Shown: in pieces, positions 34,756-49,700 of the stretch
Layout of the letters: every line of letters begins with the position of its first letter
How positions within the stretch are numbered: the first letter of the stretch is position 1
Assembly (NCBI GenBank): GCA_905178155.1
Contig: CAJINV010000010.1
Location: 729,188-793,187 of the forward strand
Length of the DNA: 64,000 bases
From: Amoebophrya sp. A120
Taxonomy: Eukaryota > Sar > Dinophyceae > Syndiniales > Amoebophryaceae
Reading direction: 5' to 3'
Program-made: the position numbers and the translations under genes
Notes under the pieces: generated by a model
Told to the model about the DNA's origin: nothing
Database searches by the model: none
Seen by the model: the letters and a program-made list of their open reading frames with translations, nothing else

Positions 34756-37700
34756 CTAGGTGTAAATAAACATCTCCTGCGGCGTATCCTGTGTAAAAAC
34801 GTCCCCACCCCAGAGTTGTCATGCAGATTTGCCATGACAGGAACATTTGTGATGCGCAACCCCATGACAGGCATTTTCAATCGTGTTTGGGAACTTGTAA
34901 TGCCGTAAACAGGATTAGCAGGTCGATTTGTGATGCGGCTTTCCTTGCTAACTTGCACTACCATACGGACTGAAACTTGTCATGCGTGACTCACAAAACT
35001 CCTAGGTTTGTGTTGCAAAATCCCCATCCTGACTCTGGTGTGGGTACGTTTTTACTCAGGATACGGCGGGTCGGGGTAATTCTTTTCTCGGTGTTCGCCC
35101 CGCTGGTTCATCTCCCGAACTGTTCCGTCTGGCACGCTATCAAATGCAAAAGTGTCTGGGTCTGGAAGAACGCAACTTGTAATGCTGCATTTGGACGTCT
35201 AAAAAATTTGTGTTGCATGAGCAGCAAAAGGATTCTAATTTTTGCTACGCCGAGAGGGCATTTGTCATGCGGAGTAGGCATCTAATATCCCTCAGAAAGC
35301 CTGTGATGCTAGGGCATGCATCACAGACGTCATGGCTCATGCAAACCGTGCATGACAAGTCTCAGAATCTTCCAGACCCAGACATTTTTGCATTTGATAC
35401 ACGCGGTCACTACTTCCACCTTTCCGTCCTAACCGCAGCCTCTGCTGAGATGAATCAAGTGCTGTTTGTCTTGCACTTTCGCTTTCCGCAGTCAACGTCG
35501 TCACTTGGGCGGGAAGATCCACTGTAGTTGCTGCTGGCCCGCCCCGCACTCCGTTCACTAGTACCTGGCCATCGCCGATAGCAGCAGACGTTGAACCCGC
35601 CGCTGTACTACCCTCCGGATGATAAGGCGGGTCTACGGGCTATCAAATGCAAAAATGTCTCGGTCTGGAACAATGGAACTTGTGATGCTGCATTTGGATA
35701 TCTAAAAAATTTCTCTTGTATGAGCAGCAAAAGGAGCCTAATTTTTGCTACGCGGAAGTAGGGGCATTTGTGATGCGGAATAGGCATCAAGAATCCCTCA
35801 GAAAACCTGTGATGCTAGTGCATGCATCACAGATCGATCATGGCTCACGCAAACCGTGCATGACAAGTCTCAGAATGTTCCTGACCCAGACATTTTTGCA
35901 TTTCAATACGGGCGGAAACAAGGTGTACCGAGCCTGACTCCGAAGTTTACTGTGGATGCCTTGCATCCACAGGTCGGTGTTGGTGTCGGAAGTTGTTGGC
36001 GTTTCAGCTTTATTTGATGTTCCACCGAGGGGGGCGGTCCTCTCTTTATCTCTTTGATACGTGCTATGCAATGCAAATATGTCTGGGTCTGGAAGGTTGG
36101 AGCTTGTAATGCTGTCTCTGGATTCCAAGAAAATCTGTATTGCATGACCAGCAACAGGAGTCCAGTTTGTGTTACGTGGAGATGGCATTTCTCATGCGGG
36201 ATAGGCATTAGGAAGCCCTCTAAAAATCTGTGATGCTAGATCATGCATCATAGGTATCATGGATCACACACAATCTGCATGACAGACCTGGCAATCTTCC
36301 AGACCCAGACATATTTGCATTTGATACGTGCTGTTGAGAAGCGGATCCATCTTGTTTTGCTTTTGCTCCGGCGAAGAAGTGGCGGACATCAGTTCGAAAG
36401 GCATCTGTTATGCATTGCAAATACGTCTGGGTCTGGAAGATTGGCAGACTTGTAATGCTGAATCCGCATACACCTGAACTTTGTGATGCGTGTTATGGAA
36501 TAGTGGTGTCTTATTGTCATGCAAAACGGTAGTTGTGATGCACCAGGTTACGCAGTACAGAACCGTTCAGAAATTTGTCATGCCTGGCTGCCTAGTCGAG
36601 TCGGTTTGTCATTCATGTATATGGCATCACAAGTTTCCAGACCCAGACACATGTGCACTGGATATCTCCGCGTCGATGGGGAGGAGATCTACATCATGGT
36701 CTTGTGAATCATATCACGAGAAAAAAGTGTTACACTTACACACTCGGATGGAAGACAAGCAAGACAGACAACCTCTGTCATGCAGGAAATGCTTGCCAGC
36801 CTCATTTCATTCGTGTTTTCCCTTATAGTCTGCGCATCACAGGTTTTCTCCGTCACACAGAGAAAATTTGTGATGCTGAAATTCCAACAAATGTGTAACT
36901 GTAACACTTTTTTCCTGTGATAAATCAGCATCGGAGTTTATTTTCCCTTCCTTTTCCTTCTTGTTCCTCGCGTCATTTATTTCAGCTTGTCCTGCTTTTT
37001 TCATTTTCTGGTGCCGCTCCAACAAGTGAACCAGACTCTGCTCCTGCTGCAGTAACCCGCAGTACGTTGTCGGGTTTGAAATAAATTTGTTTCCCGGCGG
37101 CTTCTGCACGAAAAACTCTTTGTCCCCGTTCTGAACTTGGAACAAATAGTTGCGATGCTCTTCGCCAACCGACCCTACCTCGCGCTTATCCAGCTGGAGT
37201 GCAGCAGCTGCAGGGAGAGGATCATCTTCGGTCAAAATCTTATGACCGGCTGCGGTAGAAGGAAAAGCTCGTCTCGGATTTTTGGCTTTTGTTTGATCAC
37301 TATCAAGTGTAAAAATGTCTGGGTCTGGAAGAGTGCATGTTTGTCATGCTTGTCTGGCATGACTCTCAAATCTGTCATGCACGTTACCCAAGAGCGCCAT
37401 TTTTCTGTCATGCAGAAACGCAGTTTGTCATGCAGAATAGGCAACACCCAGAAGCTCAGAAACTTGTCATGCTGAGGCAGCTCTTGCGGCCTCCATCCTC
37501 ATGATACGCCACGCAGCATCACAAGTTTCCAGACCCAGACATTTTTGCATTTGATAATAACCATCCGCGGGACGAGTTGTCGCACTCCTACTTTGTTCGC
37601 TGCGTAGAAAATTCCTTCTGCGGGGGGCGTGGCTGTTTTCTTCTTCGCCCGCACTGCGGGTCCTCGCAATGCGGCTCTTCGTTACGCTGGGGAAACCAGG

Positions 37701-40700
37701 CTCTAGTTGCTGCTGTCGAGTGGACGGGACTCTGCTCACTTTCCAGGGCGAGTCATCGCTTGGGTACACGTGGAATTCGAGTGGTTTCTTTCGTACCTCT
37801 TGTACTATTTTTGGCTCTAGCTTCCTGCCTGTCCCGCCCTGCTCGTCGAAATCAGCAACGCCGTCGGTAGTTGCAAAACTTCTAGCAGTCTGTTGCCCAA
37901 AAGATGTTGCCGGAGCAGGAGCCTGTGGCGACTTTATTGTTCTATCCTGTGCAAAGGTATCGCACTAATTGCAATCATGCATGGCAAATCTTCTTCCGAA
38001 GGTAAAGCAGCATGACAAATTGCATTTTTGCTTCTACAACAATTTGTCATGAAATTTGAATTTCTATTAGTACGATACTTTTGCAATGCATATGTTCCAA
38101 TGACCCGCCATTCTCTCGCGAGCGAGAACGCGTCCAGCAGCTCTTTTACGCGCCGCGCGAAAAACGAGGAAGTAAATCTAGAGGATTTATTTCCCCTGGG
38201 GGAAGTAGAGGATTGCTCCGCGTAGTTCTTTTCAGGGACTTCTGCTTCTAAAGAAGGAGAAGACGTTGCTCTTGCCGCGCCACGCTGATACTTGCCGGCA
38301 TCCACTACTGTCTCCTGGAAGATGTCTTCATCCTCGAGCGCCAGCCACTTTTCGAAATTTTCCACCCGCGTTATCAAAGTGAAAAATCCCCCCTCCCCAT
38401 ATCGGAAACGGAAGATGCGCGAATTTGTGATGCTGTATTTGAGGACACAAATCGACTTGTATTGCTAAAAGGCCAAGAGACGAAGCTGCGCCCTACGTTG
38501 CAGGCAATCTGTCATGCTGTTTCCCACTTCCAGTTGCCTCCTGTCATCCTGGAGCTGCAAGGCTCTCCCACGCTAGGCAGCACTACAGTCCGCATCTTTT
38601 GCCTTCTAGCATCACAAAGCTGATTTGTCGCCACAAATCTGCATCACAGATTTCCGTTTTGATATGGGGAGGGGGCATTTTTCATTGTAATACGCGTGCA
38701 GTCCCCGAGCTTCCCCCGCCGCGCAAGGTTCGCTTCGAATTGCTTCGTCAACTCGTGAAATTCGGACTCAGCGACAACGGTGTCCGCCAGAAGCTGGCAA
38801 GAGCGACGACCTTTCCTCGATGTGGTACGGTATTGATTGCAAACATGTCTGGGTCTGGACGGTTGGAACTTGTAATGCTACTAGCTTTCCATACCTAGAA
38901 AATCTGTATTGCATAATCAACAAAAGTCGGAGCCTCTTTTGTACATGTAAAAACGCAGTTTCTCATGCGGGTTCCCTATGAGAAAGCGTTCTCCTGGAAA
39001 GTTGTCATGCTCCGTTGCATGCGGAACTGTCTCCATCGTCCACATTTTAGCATCACAAGTTTCCAGACATCCAGGGATATTTGCATTTGATATACCGACC
39101 AACAGCTGCAAGGCCTCCGCCCCGTCTCTGTTATCCTGTGCAAAAATATCGTACTCGTATTGCAATCATGCATTACAAATTTTTTTCTCAAGGTAAAACA
39201 GCATTACAAATTTTATTTCTCATGCTGAGGGAATTTGTCATGCATTTATACGAATACGATACTTTTGCAGTTCATATCTGTCACCTTTCACCAAATCTCG
39301 CAGACGTGCTCTAGAAGTTCTATGCATTGCAAACATGTCTGGGTCCGGAAGAGTCGGGGCTTGTCATGCACATTTTGCATGACCCGTGAGGTCGGTGATG
39401 CTGGTGCTAGCATCACAGATTTTTTAAGAGCTTCTTTAAGTATGCTCATTGCGCATGAAAAATATTCTCTCCGAGTGCCAAGAACTGACTCCTCTTGCTG
39501 CTCATGCAACAAGAACACAGATATTTTAATTTTTAGAATCCGCAGACAGCATTACAAGTTCCACTCTTCCGGACCCAGACACTTTTGCATTTGATAGGTT
39601 CGAACTCGTTGCAAGATTTCCTGAGTCGTGTGCATCGAGCTTTCGCCCACTGCTGCTCTTATAGTCTCGGTTTGATGTAGAGGCTCCCTATCCCTCGTCG
39701 TCGCTTCCGAGCTGACATTATCAACTGCAAATATGTCTGGGTCTGGAAGATTGCGATATTTGCCATGCTAGTCTGGTATGACTCTGAAATCTGTATCGCG
39801 TGGCCGAGAAGAGCTCTTCTTGCCTGTCATGCAGAAACGCAGTTTCACATGCGGAATACGCAACTCAGAACCACGAAAAAACTTGTCATGCTGGGCAACA
39901 CATTGCAGAGTGCTCGATCTTCCCTTCGTTGCGTCACAAGTTTCCAGACCCAGACATATTTGCAATGCATAGACATCTACTTCATTCGAGGAATGCAAGA
40001 TCGCACACGCCTCCTCCATCCGACTTACGGGTGTGCTTTGTTCGAACCCGTAGGGAACCCCCAATCTTCCCGAATGATCGACAAGAGCCGGCAAATTCGT
40101 TTCTGCAATCAGGACCGCCAATGCGCAAAACAGAAGGGCTATCAAATGCAAAAATGTCTGGGTCTGGAAGATTGCGAGATTTGTCATGGTTGTCTGGCAT
40201 GACCAAAAAGTTTGTGATGCGTGACCAAGAAGAGGCCCTTCTGCCTGTCATGGAAAAACGCAGTTTGTCATGCGAAAAACGCAACACAAAGAAGCGCAGA
40301 CATTTCTCATGCTTGCCTGTGCATTACAGGGCATCCACTATTCCCAACGCAGCATTACAAGTTTCCAGACCCAGACATTTTTACATTTGATAAGGGCCGC
40401 GCAGTGCACGACGCCTGCGCGCACGCAATAGGTCGAACGCCGGCGCTTATTGTGAGGAAAAATCCCCCCTCCCCACATCGAAAAGGTACGTCGCAGAAAA
40501 TTTGCAATGCTGATTTGCGACCACAAAGCATCTCAGTCTTGCAAGAAGGCAATCGCAATTCCACAGGCTCCGCCGCATTATGCAGGCGGTTTGTGATGCT
40601 GTTGGGCCTACAGCGCAGGCGCTTCTCGTGCCAAGAGCCTAGTCCAAAACCTCTCTACTCAGGCTTAGTATGGGCATGCAGTCCTCTCCAGCAAGACAAA

Positions 40701-43700
40701 TCTGATTTGTGTACGCAGATACAGCATCACAGACTTCGTTTTGATGTGGGGTGGGGGAATTTTTCATTTTGATAGCGCTGCCGTCGCAGACTGGACGAGG
40801 CGGAGATGATGTAATTGCCTGATATCGTGAGAAAAAAGTGTTACAGTTACACACTCTGATGGGAGACAAGCAAGACAGACAACCTCTGTCATGCAGGAAA
40901 TGCTTGCCAACCTCATTTCTTACGTGTTTTCCCTTACAGTCTGCGCATCACGGGTTTTCGTTGCCATGTCGAGCAACTTTGTGATGCAGAAACTCCAACA
41001 AATGTGTAACTGTAACACTTTTTTCCTGTCACACCTGATCCATTTGTTGTAGTAGTCGCGCCGGGAAACTGTATTGCTGCTCCTCTAGCGTCAACAAAGG
41101 CAGCTTCTCGTCCTCCGCCGCCTTCGTCGAGAAAGTCGGAAATGCCCGTCGCGTTACCCTATCGTGAGAAAAGGCTGTCTCAGTCTCATTTTGGAATGCG
41201 CAACTTCCTTGACACAGTTTTTTGTCCTGCTGGAAATCCAAGAGCAGAGTCGTCTTCTCTATATCTGTTTTCTCTTCTTGCTGTCTGAACGCATCACAGA
41301 TTTTTCGTTTTTTGCTTCACTAATTTGTCCACCTCCGCAGGGGTTTGAGACTGTGACAGTTTTTTCTCGACACCGTACGCCCTCGGGAAGATCTACCAGC
41401 ACCACAGTGGGGGCCACAGCGTCGGTTGCACGCCGCGTAGAAGTGGTGCTGGAGCTTGGACGACCGTCCTGGTCATTGCCTCTACTTGTTCCGCTGTCTT
41501 CTGTTTGTTCATCTTCATCCCAAGAGTTGTAGTAGAACCCTGGCTCGCGACTGAACAAGATCTCCCGTAACATGCAAAACAGGTCCAACCGCGGGCAGCA
41601 GAGGAGGACAAGCCGGAAAATGTGGTCGGTGTGGTTGGGAGAGGATGTAATTCCTGCTCCCGTCGTGTGCTCGGTGTTTTCATTTTCTGCTGCGGCCTGT
41701 GTAGAAGAAGTAGTGCCAAAAAACTGGTGCTCGTCGCCGATAATTTGCATCACGCCATTATTGCGAACGAGCAGCCGTCTCGAGCCACCGTTTGTCGTCC
41801 ACCACCCGGATGGCCCCGCGCCCCGCAAAACAGTAGTACCCGAAGACCCGCCCGCAGCTGCGCCGCGGGTTCGCTATACCGTGCAAAAATGTCTGGGTCT
41901 GGAAGATCGCCAGGCTTGTCATGCATATTTTGCATAACCCATGATGCCTGTAATGCATGACCTAGCATCACAGATTTTGAAAGGGCCTTCTGATGCGTAT
42001 TCCGCATGAGAAACGCCCACTCCGCGTAGCACAAACTACACTCCTCTCAGCAAGACTTGCTGGTCATGCAATACAGAGCTTTTTTACCTTCCAAAGACAG
42101 CGTCACAAGTTGCAACCTTCCAGACCCAGACACTTTTGCATTTGATATTCGCCGGCCCCGATTGATGTTCGCCCGACGGATGGCATCCGTGTCACCACTT
42201 TGTCGCAACACGTCACCAGCACCAGGAGGGTTAATATTGGGATTCGCATTCGCATTCGCCGCGACGGCGGCCAAAATTTGGTTGTGCGGGTTTTGTTCGG
42301 CTACGTACTGGCGGTTGCGCTCCTTGCCGATGCTCCGGCCAAAACGCTGCTCCCGGTACTTTCCCTCGGACTCCTGGTTTTTCTCCAACATTTCGTCGCG
42401 GCTGAGCGGACCACTGAGGATCCGCTGCAGCTGCTGCTTGCCACGCGAGGTGCTGTGGGTCCTCGTTATGGAGAGAAAAAAGTTTGTCACAGTCACTATC
42501 TTGGAGGTTTTGCATTACAAATTTTTTGAACATCACAACTTTTCCTTGTATTGCAGAACCACTAAGGGAAATCCCGTATGAAGTTCGGCTGTGATGCATT
42601 TTTACGCATGCTAGGCATTTTTTGTATTGCAAAAATGCCCATGAGTGATCGTGACGAACTTTTTTCGTCTGATACTCGTCCTAGAAGTTGCACCAGTGCG
42701 GCTTTCAGACAATGCGACCCCTGGCGCGGTGGTCATCTCGTTCGCAGTTGCATCGCCTTCACCACAGAGAAAGCCGTCGGGGAAGAACTCCAGTTCTGAC
42801 AGCCTCTGTTTCATGAGTTCTAGAACCCTTTCCTGTTTGTTCTTTTTCCTACGACGCGGGGCGTCTTTCTCAACCACACCTAAGCGGCTCCCAGGAGTAG
42901 TCTCTACCGGCCTCCTCTCGTGCTGTTCTGGTCTGGAGGTAGAAGTAGTTGCTTGGCTGTTCCATAGTTTTGCTTTTCTCGTCCGGCGCCGGGCATCCAC
43001 ATCGAGATGAATATTTGCACTTTGGTCGCTGCGCAATTTTTGTTGGAAAAGATCCCGCACGGCTTTCCTGTACACATCATTGCGACGGGCAAAAACGCAA
43101 GGCGGCTGGTGCGCGGGACATGCTTTCTTGGTGGAGGTTGTTCCCGGATGTGTCCTCTCGGAACAACACGCTGAATCACTGCCCCCGTCTATCCTATGTA
43201 AAAAAGTCCCCACCCCAGAGTTGTCATGCAAATCTGCACGGTAACAATGCTTCTCATGCGGAGCCCCATGAGAGGAATTTTTAGTCGTGTTTCGCAATTT
43301 GTCATGCTCCAATCGGCATGATGTGCTACATCTGTGATGCTGCTTAACTAGCTAAACAGTATTACACTATGAGGCCAGATTTGTCATGCAGAACTCCCAA
43401 AACTTTGGGATTTGTCTTGCAGACTTCTCATCTTGACTATGGTGTGGGGATGTTTTTACACAGGATACCGTCGTGCCGCCCCGGTTCCGCACACCGCTCG
43501 AGTGCTGCTTATCCTGAGTAAAAACATCCCCACACCAGAGTCAAGATGGGGATTTTGCAACACAAACCTAGAACTTTTGGGGGTCACGCATCACAAGTTG
43601 CAGTCCGTAGTGTAGTGCAGGTTCGCAAGGCCAGCTGCATCAGAAATCCATCTGCTCATCCTGTTTACAGCATTACAAATATCAAAACACGACTAAAAAT

Positions 43701-46700
43701 GCCTCTCCTGGCGATGCGCATTACAAATGTTTTTGTCATTGCAAATCTGCATGACAACTCTGGTGTGGGGACGTTTTTACTCAGGATACTGCTCTGTAGA
43801 TCGTCAGGAAAGCCTGCTCATTGCTCACCCCGAACGCCTGCGCAAAGTCCGCCACCGAAATGTAGTCTGCCGCCTGCACCGGAATCTGCGTTGTAAAATC
43901 TATCCAGTGCAAACATGTCTGGGTCCTCTGGAAGGGTCCGAACTTGTCATGCTAATTCTGGATAGTGCAAAAATCTGTGTTGCGTGATTACCAAAAGCTG
44001 CCCACTTTTGACCAGGTTGAGAGGCAGTTTCTCACGCAGGCGAGGCATGATAGAGGTCGCGCAGAATCTGTCATGCTAGATCATACATGACAGATCTCAT
44101 GCGTCATGGAAAACCTGCATGACAAGTCTTGCGACCTTCCAGACCCAGACATATTTGCGTTTGATAAAATCCCGGAACATGCGATTTCTCAGCAAATCCT
44201 TATGCAATGCAAAAGCATCGTACTAGTAAGCATGACAAATTAGCCCAGCATTACAAATTTAATATGTAATGCTGATTTGCCTTGGGGAAGAGGTTTGTAT
44301 TGCATAAATGCAATTACTACGAGTACGATACTTTTGCAATGCATAATTCTTCTCCCGCGCCAACTTCTCGCGGCGGTGCCTCGCCTGCTGCTCTGCGACC
44401 AGTCCTTCTGCTGGGGCAAGTGGTTGCTCATCTTCCGCCCGAGAGTCGTATAATGCAGGCGTCGCAACATTCCGTAGTTGCGCCGCATTTTCTTCCTCCT
44501 GCTGATTCGTCGTTGTAGTAGAAGCTGCACCGTGGTTGTTGTCTACTGCGGACGGCGGAGAGGGAAGTCGACTCAACAGCGACTGTATCAAATGCAAATA
44601 TGTCTGGGTCTGGATGAGTGCCGGAGTTTGTCATGCATCTTTCGGACCACGCAACTGGTCTCTAAAAATGCACGCAAGAGCATTACACGTTCTGCCCAGG
44701 AGGCCTCCGGATGCCTATCCCGCATGAGAAGTTCCCTCCTTGCGGTAGCGAGAAGTGGGCAGCTTTTGATGGCGCTCATGCATTTATACAAGTTTTTGCC
44801 TATTCCAGAATCCGCATCACAGGTTACTCTCTTCCAGACCCAGACATATTTGCATTTGATAGACTGGCCCTGCCAGGACTCCGCGGCCACAGAGTTAAAC
44901 GAGCCGACTGCAGAGGAGGAAAGCGCATCGCTACTTTGAGGTGGATTTGATATCGTGCGGCTCCGACCAGCGCGACTGCTGGCGCCGGATGGTACGGTAC
45001 TAGAGCTACTACTTTCAGTGTCATCATTTGGTCCCGTTCCCAATTTTTCGTCCAGGTCCCCCGCTGCCTCTTCTTCGCTGTCAAGAACCTCGTCCAGCGC
45101 GTTATAGCCCGCTCAGGTGTTACAAGCTGCTCAAACGTTACGAACAAATAAATACCGGTAATTTGTGATGCAAAACGTGCACGATCTGGCCTACTCTGCT
45201 CTCATAGATAGGAGTAAGCATGACAAAAACATCTTTAGAATCCGGTGATGGAAAAAATTTGTATTGCGAAAAGCAGGAGAACGGCGCTCTGTGTGGCTCT
45301 TATGCTGATCATGCAAAACTACAGAAGTCAGATTCTGTGGTAACCGGTTTGAGATTGTAGCACGGGAGCGGGTCATAGTCGTCACACGTGCTCATCAACA
45401 CGGACAGCACGTCCGGTAGCTGCTGAAAGGGCCAGTCCGCGAAAAAATGCTTCCTCATTTCGCAATGACCCCCCGCCTATGGATTGCAAAAGTGTCTGGG
45501 TCTGGAAGGTTGTAACTTGTGCTGCTGTCTTCGGATTCGAAAAAAATCTGTATTGCATGAGGAGCAAAAGGAGTCCAATTTGTTCTACACGACGAGGGCA
45601 TTTCTCATGCAGATTAGGCATCAGGATTCTGTCTAAAAAAAAAAATCTGTGATTCCAGGTTATGCATTACAGACAACATGGGTCATGGAAAATATGCATG
45701 ACAAATCGTACAAATCTTGCAGACCCAGACATTTTTGCAGTTGATACCGCCCAGCGGAAGAGAAACTCGCGGGAAAAGAAAACCGGAAGCTTGACATGCA
45801 GGTCGGTTTCCTCGATATTAGTTTTACATCCTGCTGGAAGTAGGGGAGAAGGAGATCGGCGAGGCCGCAGGGGTCCAGATCGCCGTGCGTGGTCACCACC
45901 ACACGACTGCTCCTTATAACCCGCTCAAATGTTACAATCTCAAGCGTTACAATAGAATATGGAGTTCTGTGATGCAAGAAGTGCATGATGTACCCTAGTC
46001 GCACACCAGGATTGCGCATGACAACTCTCGGAGCCCCAAACCGCACTAGAAGATGGCGAAATTGGTATTGCAGAAAGTGGAATGCTCTGGGATTTTGTCA
46101 TGCTCATCATGCAACACAAATTCCAGATTCTATTGTAACGGTTGAGATTGTAACACCTGAGCAGGTTATACTCCTCTTCACTGTTTTTATTTTTTTCACC
46201 AGCTGGATCAGTTGCTGTCGCATTTTTGCTGCTGTTCCTCGGGCGTCGGGCGTCGTCAGTCACAGGAGTCGTGGACGTCGAGGTGTAGTTATTTTCTATT
46301 CCACTAGTACTACGTCTACATCCATCTTCAACTTCACCGACGGCTGAGCCATCTTCCCATCCGCTTGTTCTCTCCATCTCCGCTAAAACCCGACTCGCTG
46401 CGCACGTGAAGGTCTGTTCGCCGAGAAGCGTGCAGACGTCGAAATCTAGGTCTTCAAAGCTGTTCCGCGTCATCGGGCACTCTAAGTGCTGGGAGGAAAA
46501 CTGTTCGCGGTTCGTGACCGTTGCGTTTAGGAACCGGTGGAGGCCGAGGAGCTGCGAGATGGAAATGTTGGGGTTTAGTTCTAGAAGATCATGATCAACA
46601 TCATCTTCCCCTTCTTCACTTGGCGCGGCCCCGCCCGCCCTGGCGCTCTTCATCCTCTCGAAGCTTGCCGTAGTACTATTCTTCCTCCCTACCGCGGCTG

Positions 46701-49700
46701 TCAGGCCGCGACAAACAGCGTCAAATTTCAGCAGTAGATTCTTGGTCAGCAGCTCCCTCTCGTCGTCGTCACCGTCTTTGTCTTTCTCAGCAACAAAGCG
46801 CGGCCGCAACCATTCTTGTTCACAAGACGAAAGAACGGGATCACGAACAGGAAGAGAGGAGGTTCTTTCCAAGAAGTGATCTGAAGGTGGTTGTTGATCA
46901 TGTACTACTACATCCTCCTTTATTCCCGCACAAGAACTTCTTCCAGTTCCACTGAAAAAATCGACGCCAGGTGGAGCCGCTTCTGTGTAGTTGGGAAGTT
47001 CTTGGGACGGAGGAGCGGCTGCACCGGAGACGGCCGCTGGTCGTGCAGGCGAGGACGTTTTAGTGGCGTTCTTGTGCGCGCGGAAGACGACGTGGTGTTC
47101 TTCCTCCGGTATTATCGTTGTGCTTGTGTCCTCCTCCTCTGCGTCAAGGTCAACATGATCTTGATCTCCCTTATAAAAATGATCCGAAAGTTGTAGACCC
47201 CCATGATCATTATCGAGAGTCTTACGAATCAACCGTCGCGCAAGCGGCTCGAGTAGAACTTCCATTTTCCGTTCCCGCTTCTTCGCTGCAACGTCTTGTG
47301 CCGCCTCCAGTTCTATCCTGTGTAAAAACGTACCCACACCATAGTTGTCATGCTACTCCGCATGCTTAAAATGTTTCTCATGCGGAGCCGCATGAGAAGC
47401 ATTCTCTGATGCGGTTTGGAAATCTGTAATGCGCCAATCAGAATGAGATACTAGATCTGTAATGCTGCTTAGCTAGCTCAAACAGCACTACAAGACGCGT
47501 CCAAATTTGTCATGCGAAACAGCCAAAGCTTATGGATTTGTCTAGCGTATTTCCCATCTTGACTCTGGTGTGGGGACATTTTTACTCAGGATAAGTTCTT
47601 CTTGTTGTTCTGGCGCAGGTCTATCCTGAGCAAAAACGTACCCACACCATAGTCAAGATGGGGAATCGGCTAGACAAATCCACAAGTTTTGGCTGTTTTG
47701 CATGACAAATTTGGATTCGTAGTGTAGTACTGTTTGAGGTAGCTCAGCAGCATCACAGATCTAGCATACCATGCCGATTGGAGCATGACAAATTGCAAAA
47801 CACGACGAGAAAATGCATCTCATGGGGCTCCGCATGAGAAACATTTTCAGCATGCAGATTTGCATTACAACTCTGGGGTGGGGATGTTTTTACTCCGAAT
47901 AAGGTCGTCCACTTGTTCTTCTCTTCTGCTTCTTCCCCCGACATGGCCATGGCCGGGCGTGAAGACTCTCTTCATCTTCCGGAAGATGAACTTGCTCCGC
48001 AGTAGATGAGCAAGTGGTAACTATGCATTGCAAATATGTCTGGTGTTTTGTCTGGAAACAAGACCTTGGTACAGCACAGGGAAGAGAACGACTTGAACTT
48101 TTTGAAGAAAGAAAATAAAAGAGAACTACGTGGATGCACGATGTAGAGAGAGATTAAAACATGCTAATATGTCCACCGGTGAAACTAACTACTACTACTT
48201 ATACTATCACTTGCGCAACATATAAATTGGGTGCTAAACCATCCAGACCCAGACATCATAAATAATTTGCACGTACATAGGAATTGCTTTGCAGTGGAAC
48301 AGCTTCTTTAGCTCCTGGGTTAGTAGCAGAACCAAAACTTCTTCCTCCGCCCGGGGGATCGGTGGTGGAGGAGGAAAATCACTACTGCTCGAATTTTTGG
48401 CTCGTCGCGCTGGTACTGCTTCTGCATAAACCTGGTCTACTTCTTGCTCTTGGGACGTGGTGGACCACCTCGTCCACGACATATCAGTAGATGAGGCAGC
48501 CGACGTTACATCTTCCCTTGCCCGCACAGGAGAAACTGCACTCGCAACACCTCTTCCCGCAGCCTCATCTGTCGCTGTGTCGGCACCGTGTAAACCGACA
48601 CCTATCGGAGGCGAGGAGATGACAAAATTGCCGTCCCCAGATGATGCGGGCGTGGCGGTAATTATTGGGGCGGGGAGAGGTGGTAGTCCGGCAGCACTGC
48701 CACTGCTGCTACTGCTGCCCTGCGCGGCCCGGATCGCATTGGCATCGTGTTCTTCTTCTTCTTCTTCACCAGCTAGTACTTGATTATGATTTATTAATAT
48801 TGCTCGTCCTTGTCTAGAAGAAGTTGTACCAGAAGGGGCCCCCGTCCGGCGAAAAAAACCCCGCTCTTCCCCTGGTCCCCGCGGCTCTCCACCTGCAGCT
48901 TCACTTCTAACAGTGCCCCGTCGCTCCAACAGTGGCTCGAGCGCGGACTGCGGAAACTGGGGTCCTGGGGCGGCACGTAAAAAATGATCGCGTGGCTCTG
49001 GAGCCTGGGAGGAGGTGCTGCTGCTCGAGGAAAAAACCGCATTCAGTTGGGCAGCCGCGGTCCTCGTATGGAAGCGTCAGGATTGAAGTCGTCAAAGTTG
49101 AAACAGTTTGTCATGCATAAAATGCAGCCCACGGAGTGCCTGTCTTGCAGAGTAGGCAACTAAGGCAGGTCGTAAGCCTGTTAAGGGATAGAAACTGAGC
49201 TGCTAAAGTAGCATGACAAAAGGCGCCTTCCTTACCCAAACAGCATGACAAACTGGATTTCGAATCTACCCAAATTTGTCATGCGCCACTTGGAAACTGC
49301 TGGGTCACAACTTTCATCCATTTTATGCATTGCAAGCTATTTCAACTTTGTCGATTTCAATCCTGACACATCCATACCTCGTGGGATCTTCATATAAACC
49401 TGTTTCTACCTCTTCCCCTACTCCCGCTCCCGGCCGTGCTGGAGCTCGAGTTATCAAATGCAAATATGTCTCCTGAGTCTGGAAGAACGAATGCAAATAC
49501 ATGTTTGTCATGTTTGTATGGCACGACCCAAAAGGTCTGGAATGCGAGCTGTACCATCAAAGGTTTACTTATTTGAAACAACTCCTCAATGCCTACATGT
49601 ACATCCTGCGTCAGAAATTACTTATACCGCCTTCGCGTGACCCAAGGTGGCCGTGCCTTGCTGCTCACGCAATACAGAACTTCGTGTTCCCCCGACCTAG

